Part shown: positions 58,683 through 64,000 of the stretch, piece by piece | Numbering within the stretch: position 1 is the first letter of the stretch | Layout of the letters: every line of letters begins with the position of its first letter | Assembly (NCBI GenBank): GCA_963921255.3 | Contig: CAWUEW020000003.1 | Coordinates: 186,001-250,000, forward strand | Reading direction: 5' to 3' | Origin: JANSYL01 sp963921255 | GTDB lineage: Bacteria; Pseudomonadota; Alphaproteobacteria; Rhodobacterales; Rhodobacteraceae | DNA: 64,000 nucleotides | Position numbers and translations under genes: made by a program | The notes under the pieces: model-generated | Database searches by the model: none | Told to the model about the DNA's origin: nothing | Seen by the model: the letters and a program-made list of their open reading frames with translations, nothing else

Positions 58683-59921
58683 ATGAGCACCGCCGTCCCC
58701 CCGAAGGGCACGGGGCCCCTGGCCAAACGCGAAGCGCGCCTGGCCTGGAGCCTGCTCCTGCCGACGATCACAGCCGTGATGCTGGTGGTGTTGCTGCCGC
58801 TGCTGGCGATCTTCTGGATCAGTTTCAAACCGATTGAATTGGGCGATCTGCGCGCCGCGGCCCCGGTGGCCCGCGAAGACCTGCGCGACGCCGACGAAGC
58901 AGAGCCTTTCCTGCGCTACCGCATCCGCAACTCCAGCCAAGATGCGCCGATTACGGGGGTGACCCTGACGGACACGGTTCCCTCGGGCGTCACGCTCGGC
59001 GCGCTGCCTGAGATGTGTGAGCTTTCCGGGGCCACGCTGACCTGTCTGGTGGGGGACCTGCCGGGCGGCGAGCGGGTGACGCTGGAAATCCCCGTGACCC
59101 TCGACGGAGATCTTGAAGCCCTCGAGGACGCGCTCGAAGACGGCACGCCTGTCTCGATCACGGGGCGCGGGGAAAACGTGCTGACCAATGATGAATTCAC
59201 GCTCGAAAACTTCGTGTCCGTCTTTGATGGCCGCGAGTTCGGGGCCGTACTTTGGGCCACCTTATTCTACACCGTTGTCGGCACCATCGGGGCGCTGGTG
59301 GTGGGCCTGTTCGCGGCGCTTTTGCTGAACAAGAGTTTCCGTGGGCAGGGGATCTTGCGTGGTCTGTACCTGTTTCCCTACGTGGCCCCCGTGATCGCCG
59401 TCGCATTCTCGTGGATCATTCTGTTTGATCCCTTCTCAGGCTCCATCAATGCGCTTCTCATCCAGATGGGTGTGACCGACAGTTCGATCAATTTCTTCGG
59501 GGAACGCCCCCTGGCGCTGGTCATGGTGACCGTGTTCGAGATTTGGCGCTACTTCCCGCTGAGCTTCCTGTTCATCCTGGCGCGGATGCAGTCGATCGAC
59601 ACCGACATGTATGAGGCGGCCGATGTGGACGGCGCGTCGCCCTTCCAGAAATTCCGGTATCTCAGCCTGCCGATGTTGATGGGGATCCTCAGCGTCCTGT
59701 TCCTGCTGCGCTTCATTTGGACCTTCAACAAGTTCGACGACATCTTCCTGTTGACTGGGGGCAATGCGGGCACGCGGACGCTGACGGTGAACGTGTATGA
59801 ACAGGCCTTCGCACTGTCGAATATCGGGGCCGGGGCGGCCGTGGCCGTGGTGATCCTGCTGTGTCTGTTGGCGTTCTCGTGGTTCTTCTTCCGCTTCATG
59901 TCGAAAGAGGAGGGCCTGTGA
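58683..59921 (+). CDS. Sugar ABC permease (MalF-type) with an inserted DUF11-like periplasmic domain
   Basis: A 412-residue inner-membrane permease. The first helix is about residues 22-47. Between it and the second helix (about residue 185) stands a periplasmic insert of some 110 residues: LRYRIRNSSQDAPITGVTLT, DTVPSGVTLGALPE, Cys112 and Cys121, LPGGERVTLEIPVTLD. This matches the beta-sandwich DUF11 repeat usually found in surface proteins and is not part of normal sugar permeases. The permease core then follows, with the EAA loop YEAADVDGASPFQKFRYLSL. It forms the channel with the next permease. Ribosome site GGAGG lies upstream of the ATG. Confidence 0.88.
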   Translation: MSTAVPPKGTGPLAKREARLAWSLLLPTITAVMLVVLLPLLAIFWISFKPIELGDLRAAAPVAREDLRDADEAEPFLRYRIRNSSQDAPITGVTLTDTVPSGVTLGALPEMCELSGATLTCLVGDLPGGERVTLEIPVTLDGDLEALEDALEDGTPVSITGRGENVLTNDEFTLENFVSVFDGREFGAVLWATLFYTVVGTIGALVVGLFAALLLNKSFRGQGILRGLYLFPYVAPVIAVAFSWIILFDPFSGSINALLIQMGVTDSSINFFGERPLALVMVTVFEIWRYFPLSFLFILARMQSIDTDMYEAADVDGASPFQKFRYLSLPMLMGILSVLFLLRFIWTFNKFDDIFLLTGGNAGTRTLTVNVYEQAFALSNIGAGAAVAVVILLCLLAFSWFFFRFMSKEEGL

Positions 59922-60004
59922 TGGACGATGTAACGTGCGTGCGGGCCAAGGGGGCGGTGCGCTGCAGTGACGGATTGGATCGCCGCCTTTCGGCGTCGAC
60001 CGGG

Positions 60005-60062
60005 GCGAGAGGGGCGTTGCCCCCCTCGCGCTCCCCCCAGGATATTTGTGAAACAGAGACGA
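60005..60062 (+). repeat. Dispersed intergenic repeat, copy 3, inside the transport operon
   Basis: A hairpin (GCGAG and GGGG at 60005-60014 pairing with CCCC and CTCGC at 60021-60029, one bulged A) is followed by CCCCCCAGGATATTTGTG and AAACAGAGACGA (to 60062). The tail matches the copies at 419-440 and 41999-42020. It lies in the 151-base gap between the two permease genes; its hairpin may slow transcription. The gap encodes nothing else credible. Confidence 0.55.
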
Positions 60063-60072
60063 GGACACGGGC

Positions 60073-61287
60073 ATGAAGGCGCTTTGGTATGGCACCGTAA
60101 CCGGCCCGATCATCGGGGTGCTCTGGGCCTGCGTGATGGCCACGACGATTGCGGTCGTGATGTCGTTTTCGACGGGAGACGCGTTTCGACCGGGACTGGT
60201 GGGGTGCCTGGTTCTGGGTGTGGTTCTGGGTCTTGCCGCGCCCGAGAATGGGCGCTGGCCGATCCTGGCCGCGGGCGCAGCCGTTCTGGCAATTGCGCTC
60301 AGCTACACGCCCTTTGCGCCCATTCACGTGGCGGAAACTGTGGGTCTTGGGGGGCACCTGGTATCGGGCGCGGCCTTTGGTTTTGCGCTGGCCTGGCCGC
60401 TGGCTGTCATGTTTGACGGCTGCCCGCGTGGGGCCTTGACCCGACACGAATGGGAAGAAGCGGTGATCCGGTTCCTCACCGGGTTTGGCTACATCTTTTT
60501 CACCGCGGCCGTGGCGATCCCGTTCTACGTCATGGTGATGACCTCGTTGAAGACCCAGGGCGAGTTGATCGCCAACCCGTTGGATTTCTCGATCGACCTG
60601 AGCCAGGGATGGGCGCTGTTCCGCAGCTATGAGGAGTTGTTCCGCGACTTCAACTTTGGCCAGTATATGTGGACGTCGTTCTACATTTCGGTGCTGACGG
60701 TTTTCATCACCTTGCTGTTCTCGGTGCCGGGCGCCTATGCCGTGGCCCGGCTCCGGTTCAAGGGACAGAAGGGGCTGAGCCGGTCGATCCTGCTGATCTA
60801 CATGGTGCCGATGATCGTGCTGGCCTTGCCGATCTACATCGCCTTTTCGATGACGGGTCTGCGCAATTCGATCATCGGGATCGTGATGATCTACCCGGTC
60901 ACGACCATTCCGGTCGCGCTCTACATGTTGCAGGGCTATTTCCGCGGGTTGCCGGCCGAGGTGGAAGAGGCGGGGCTGATGGACGGCTTGAACCGGTTGC
61001 AGGTGATCTGGAAGATCACGCTGCCGCTGTCGTTGCCGGCGCTGGCCTCGGTTTCGCTCTACGTCTTCATGATCGCCTGGAACGAGTTCCTGTTGGCCTT
61101 CATGCTGCTGGACGATCCGTCCAAGTTCACGCTGACCCGGGGCATCGCGTCGCTCAATTCCTCCGAGATACCGCGCCAGCATCTGATGGCGGGCGCCGTG
61201 ATTGCGACCGTGCCTGTGATGGCGCTGTTCCTCGGCCTTGAGAAGTTCATGACACGCGGTTTGACCGCGGGGTCGGTCAAAGGATGA
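60073..61287 (+). CDS. Sugar ABC permease (MalG-type) with an extra N-terminal membrane module
   Basis: A 404-residue permease, about 120 residues longer than usual MalG-type subunits. Residues 1-125 hold about four extra hydrophobic segments (TGPIIGVLWACVMATTIAVV; LVGCLVLGVVLGLAA; WPILAAGAAVLAIAL; HLVSGAAFGFALAWPLAVMF). The normal MalG part begins near ALTRHEWEEAVIRFLTGFGY and includes the EAA loop EEAGLMDGLNRLQVIWKITL. The extra module has no recognised relatives. The ATG is preceded by the dispersed repeat at 60005-60062. Its stop overlaps the next start (ATGA). Confidence 0.88.
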   Translation: MKALWYGTVTGPIIGVLWACVMATTIAVVMSFSTGDAFRPGLVGCLVLGVVLGLAAPENGRWPILAAGAAVLAIALSYTPFAPIHVAETVGLGGHLVSGAAFGFALAWPLAVMFDGCPRGALTRHEWEEAVIRFLTGFGYIFFTAAVAIPFYVMVMTSLKTQGELIANPLDFSIDLSQGWALFRSYEELFRDFNFGQYMWTSFYISVLTVFITLLFSVPGAYAVARLRFKGQKGLSRSILLIYMVPMIVLALPIYIAFSMTGLRNSIIGIVMIYPVTTIPVALYMLQGYFRGLPAEVEEAGLMDGLNRLQVIWKITLPLSLPALASVSLYVFMIAWNEFLLAFMLLDDPSKFTLTRGIASLNSSEIPRQHLMAGAVIATVPVMALFLGLEKFMTRGLTAGSVKG

Positions 61288-62588
61288 CTCTGATGTCCGA
61301 GATCAACGCAGCCCCCCTGGATACAGAAGCGCGCCGGATCCTGCGCCTGAACGACAAGGGCGGATACACCGTGCCGACCGCGGGCCTCTATCCCTATCAG
61401 TGGAACTGGGACAGTGCCTTTGCCGGGCTTGGGTTCGCCGCCTTCGATATTGATCGCGCCTGGACCGAGGTCGAGACGCTGTTTTCCGGCCAATGGGACA
61501 ATGGGATGGTGCCGCATATCCTGTTCCACCGGAGCGACCCGGGCTATTTCCCCGGGCCGGATGTTTGGGGCACGGAAACCGCGGTGGGTCGGGGGGCGTC
61601 CACCGTCCCCTCCTCGGGCATCAGCCAGCCGCCGGTGGCCGCGTCCTTGGTCTGGCGCATCTACCAGGCGGATCCCGTCGCGGGGCAGGCACGGCTTGCA
61701 GCGCTGTTCCCGAAACTTCTGGCCTATCACCGGTGGATCATCGCGGCGCGGGCGGAAACTGGTCCTGTCGTGATCACCCATCCCTGGGAGGCCGGGCGCG
61801 ACAATGCCCCGGATTGGGACGAGGCGATGGCCGGGATCGACCCGGTCGGGATCGCGCCCTACACCCGTCGGGACACCGGCCATGTGGACCCGAAAATGCG
61901 GCCGACGCAGGCCGACTACGATCGGTACATCTGGTTGGTCGAGTTTGGTCGGGATCGCGGGTGGGACGATGCCAAGATCGCGGCTGAAAGCCCGTTCCGC
62001 GTCGCCGATCCGACCCTGACCTTCACGGCCCTGCGCGCCACGCGCGATCTGGCCCGCGCCGCAACGCTTCTGGGCGAACCCACCGCGGAGATCGACGGGT
62101 GGATTGAGCACCTCGATGCCGGCGCCCGCAGCCTGTGGAACCCCGAAACCGGCGCCTATGACAGTCGCAACCTGCGCACGGGCAATTTCTCTGGCGTGAT
62201 CTCGAACGCGTCGTTCCTGTGCTGGTGGGGCGGGTTGGACGATATGCGGCCGAGGGCGACCTTGGATCGGATCCTGGCGGACACGAAACACGCCATACCG
62301 AGTTACGATCCCAAGGGGCCGAAGTTCGACAGTCTGCGCTATTGGCGCGGCCCGGTATGGGCCGTGATGAACTTCATGGCGGGCACCGGGATGGCCGAGC
62401 AAGGCCTGCACGCGGAGGCCGAGCGCGTACGCGCCGACACTGCGCGTCTGATCGTTGAGAATGGGTTTGCGGAATACTTTGATCCTCTGGACGGCACGCC
62501 GGCCGGGGGCGCGACATTTACATGGACAGCGACCGTTTGGTTGGCTTGGGCAAGCCCAAGTGCCTCGGCGGCGACTGGGGAGGGTTAG
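61284..62588 (+). CDS. GH63-like glycosidase (mannosyl-/glucosylglycerate hydrolase-like)
   Basis: A 434-residue (alpha/alpha)6-barrel glycosidase without signal peptide, so it acts in the cytoplasm. PYQWNWDSAFAGLGFAAFD, SGQWDNGMVPHILFHRS, SSGISQPPVAASLVWRIYQA and THPWEAGRDNAPDWDEAM, with the late DGTPAGGATFTWTATVWLAW, correspond to the GH63-related mannosylglycerate/glucosylglycerate hydrolases (MGH1-like). It should cleave a small alpha-glycoside taken up by the adjacent transporter; the actual substrate is not decided by sequence. The start overlaps the permease stop by four bases. Confidence 0.8.
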   Translation: MTLMSEINAAPLDTEARRILRLNDKGGYTVPTAGLYPYQWNWDSAFAGLGFAAFDIDRAWTEVETLFSGQWDNGMVPHILFHRSDPGYFPGPDVWGTETAVGRGASTVPSSGISQPPVAASLVWRIYQADPVAGQARLAALFPKLLAYHRWIIAARAETGPVVITHPWEAGRDNAPDWDEAMAGIDPVGIAPYTRRDTGHVDPKMRPTQADYDRYIWLVEFGRDRGWDDAKIAAESPFRVADPTLTFTALRATRDLARAATLLGEPTAEIDGWIEHLDAGARSLWNPETGAYDSRNLRTGNFSGVISNASFLCWWGGLDDMRPRATLDRILADTKHAIPSYDPKGPKFDSLRYWRGPVWAVMNFMAGTGMAEQGLHAEAERVRADTARLIVENGFAEYFDPLDGTPAGGATFTWTATVWLAWASPSASAATGEG

Positions 62589-62591
62589 GCG

Positions 62592-63614
62592 ATGGGTGCC
62601 ATTGAGCTGAACAGCGTCGAAAAATGGTTCGGCGAAATCCAAGTCATCAAGGGGGTCGACCTCAACATTGAAGATGGGGAGTTTGTCATCTTCGTCGGTC
62701 CATCGGGGTGCGGGAAATCCACGCTGCTGCGGATGATCGCCGGGCTTGAGGAAACATCGCGTGGAACCGTGATGATCGGCGGGCGGGACGCCACGGCCGA
62801 GCCGCCGTCGAAACGTGGGCTGGCAATGGTGTTCCAATCCTATGCGCTTTATCCGCATATGTCGGTGGCAGAGAATATGGGCTTTTCGCTCAAGACCGCT
62901 GGCGCGTCCAAGGCCGAACAGGATGAGAAAGTGGCCGAAGCGGCCCGTGCCTTGCGTCTGGAAGATTATCTTGGCCGACGCCCGAAGGATCTGTCGGGTG
63001 GTCAGCGTCAGCGCGTTGCCATCGGGCGCTCGATCGTGCGGGATCCCACCGCCTTCTTGTTCGATGAGCCTTTGTCGAACCTCGACGCCGCCCTACGGGT
63101 TGAGATGCGTTACGAGATTGCCAAGCTCCATCAACAGCTTAAGGCGACAATGATCTATGTGACCCACGACCAGGTGGAGGCCATGACCTTGGCGGATCGC
63201 ATCGTGGTGCTGCAGGCTGGACAGATCGAACAGGTGGGTGCGCCGCGGGAGCTGTATGAGAATCCGGCGAACCTGTTTGTGGCGCAGTTTATCGGCAGCC
63301 CGAAAATGAATGTGATGCCGACCGGAATTTCAGGCCTGCGTGTCAGCGATGCCCCATCCGGCGCGGCGCATTTGGGCATTCGCCCCGAATCCATCACGAT
63401 CGGGGATGAGGGCACAGGTCAGATCGACGGTGTGATTGATGTGGCCGAGTATCTCGGGGCAGACACGTTCCTGATCGTTGAATGCGGCGAGGCCGGGAAA
63501 CTCACCGTCCGCACCGACGGCAAAACCCATCTGCGGCCCGGGCATCGGGTTGGGCTGACCTTCGACCCGGAGAAGCTCCATTACTTTGCGGCGGATGGGT
63601 TAACTCTCAAGTAA
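62592..63614 (+). CDS. Sugar ABC transporter ATP-binding protein (UgpC/MalK-type)
   Basis: A 340-residue ATPase. Walker A GPSGCGKSTLL (about residues 37-47), signature LSGGQRQRVAIGRSIV, Walker B AFLFDEPLSNLD and the switch His in VTHDQVEAMTLADR are intact. The C-terminal 100 residues form the regulatory TOBE/OB-fold domains (PTGISGLRVSDAPSGAAHLG; LGIRPESITIGDEG). It powers the uptake system made of the binding protein and two permeases upstream. It begins three bases after the glycosidase stop. Confidence 0.93.
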   Translation: MGAIELNSVEKWFGEIQVIKGVDLNIEDGEFVIFVGPSGCGKSTLLRMIAGLEETSRGTVMIGGRDATAEPPSKRGLAMVFQSYALYPHMSVAENMGFSLKTAGASKAEQDEKVAEAARALRLEDYLGRRPKDLSGGQRQRVAIGRSIVRDPTAFLFDEPLSNLDAALRVEMRYEIAKLHQQLKATMIYVTHDQVEAMTLADRIVVLQAGQIEQVGAPRELYENPANLFVAQFIGSPKMNVMPTGISGLRVSDAPSGAAHLGIRPESITIGDEGTGQIDGVIDVAEYLGADTFLIVECGEAGKLTVRTDGKTHLRPGHRVGLTFDPEKLHYFAADGLTLK

Positions 63615-63632
63615 AAGGCTTCGGCCGAGCAG

Positions 63633-63650
63633 TTTGCAGACGTATGCAAA
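63633..63650 (+). promoter_or_regulatory. Near-perfect palindrome after the ATPase gene
   Basis: TTTGCAGACGTATGCAAA (63633-63650) matches at eight of nine base pairs. It lies in the 155-base gap after the ATPase gene, 120 bases before the next gene, and has the central CG typical of LacI-type sites. Its half-sites differ from the operator at 56097-56112, so another regulator may act here. Confidence 0.45.
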
Positions 63651-63769
63651 AACCGCTTGCCCTGCATTCCTAGGCCGGTCATCATCCTTCAAGTGTTGGG
63701 AGGCGCGGATGCGCGTGTGATGCGTGGATCCATCGTGTCCGCGATGCCCTGTCTGATGAAGGATCCCGA

Positions 63770-64000
63770 ATGGCCGACCCGGTCGCCGCCGCCAAATCCG
63801 TTTTGGCCCCTTTGCGCCATGCCGGTGACATCTCCGGTTTGGCTGACGCGGGCGCGTTGGTTCATCTTGCCCATCCGTTCGAAACACTCACGGTCGAGGG
63901 CTACGATGGCGAGGCCTTGGGCGCTTTGCGGTGGGCCTTTCCCGATCTCGAACGGCGCGTGACCATCGAGATGGGTGGGTTCGATGCCCATGGCCAACTC
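63770..64000 (+). CDS. Probable NTF2/SnoaL-like protein, N-terminal part (3' end outside window)
   Basis: A frame from ATG 63770 (GAAGGATCCCGA upstream) stays open to the end of the window, giving 77 residues. MADPVAAAKSVLAPLRHAGD is followed by LVHLAHPFETLTVEGYDGEA and LRWAFPDLERRVTIEMGGFD, which resembles SnoaL/ester-cyclase-like (NTF2 fold) proteins often placed near sugar transport operons in Rhodobacteraceae. The fragment is too short for a firm family call. It may belong to the same catabolic locus. Confidence 0.5.
   Translation, partial: MADPVAAAKSVLAPLRHAGDISGLADAGALVHLAHPFETLTVEGYDGEALGALRWAFPDLERRVTIEMGGFDAHGQL

Noticed and set aside
59921..60076. A 51-codon frame between the two permease genes
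   Set aside because: It reads through the dispersed repeat and its hairpin, has no family similarity, and the repeat occurs elsewhere in non-coding DNA.
1..64000. tRNA, rRNA, CRISPR arrays, insertion sequences, integrases and attachment sites
   Set aside because: Intergenic regions were scanned by eye for T-loop motifs, regular repeats, transposase domains and long terminal repeats; none was found. A tRNAscan or ISfinder search would settle it.

Overview
The window reads as a chromosomal segment of an alphaproteobacterium of the Rhodobacteraceae (Roseobacter group). It is GC-rich. It carries pccB and pccA separated by small Rhodobacteraceae-type genes, followed by a methylmalonyl-CoA mutase gene, a DnaA-like regulator (hdaA) next to ppk1-ppx, and surE-pcm-nlpD-like genes. 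It also carries bchE-bchJ, so the organism (or a recent ancestor) makes bacteriochlorophyll; an aerobic anoxygenic or facultative phototroph is the simplest reading. No tRNA, rRNA, CRISPR array, transposase or integrase was seen.

Layout. 1-6012: end of a YebC-family gene, a divergent ArgP-type regulator / LysE exporter pair, a DMT permease, a HAD-fold protein without its catalytic aspartate, a DUF465 protein, a CoxG-like protein and a Bcr/CflA efflux pump. 6276-16196: propionyl-CoA assimilation (pccB, pccA, mutase) interleaved with RidA, two small lipoproteins, DUF6497 and DUF4174 proteins and a sulfotransferase-like protein. 16312-23595: AI-2E permease, hdaA, ppk1, ppx, proS. 23653-26514: a trypsin-like protease gene split by an in-frame amber codon, then a compact three-gene unit resembling a toxin-antitoxin pair plus a DUF6941 protein. 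26536-29865: carB. 30414-32683: bchE-bchJ with an overlapping FnrL-like/PpsR-like control site. 32703-37485: nlpD-like, pcm, surE, a TspO-like membrane protein, serS. 37769-41872: yajC, secD, secF, TSUP permease, Mth938-like protein. 42089-45433: DUF1194 protein, glyoxalase, thyX, two tandem paralogous small proteins, cold-shock protein.

45653-49339: an ArsC/Spx-like protein and, on the minus strand, a bufferin-type RiPP operon (DUF2282 precursor, DUF692 MNIO enzyme, DUF2063 partner, DoxX protein), expected from family knowledge to make a secreted, cysteine-modified, copper-binding peptide. 49348-56061: MDR oxidoreductase, thrS, MAPEG protein, a frameshifted SRPBCC gene behind a fused ArsR-SRPBCC regulator, and two alpha/beta hydrolases.

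56142-64000: a LacI-controlled solute uptake and breakdown operon: binding protein, two permeases that each carry an unusual extra domain, a GH63-like glycosidase, an ATPase, then the start of a probable NTF2/SnoaL-like gene. The GH63-like enzyme suggests a small glycoside such as glucosylglycerate or mannosylglycerate as substrate, but this is inference.

Most noteworthy: the bufferin operon with a long C-terminal extension on its precursor, the DUF11-like insert in the sugar permease, the composite oxygen/light control site upstream of an isolated bchEJ pair, and two apparently broken genes (amber stop, homopolymer frameshift).
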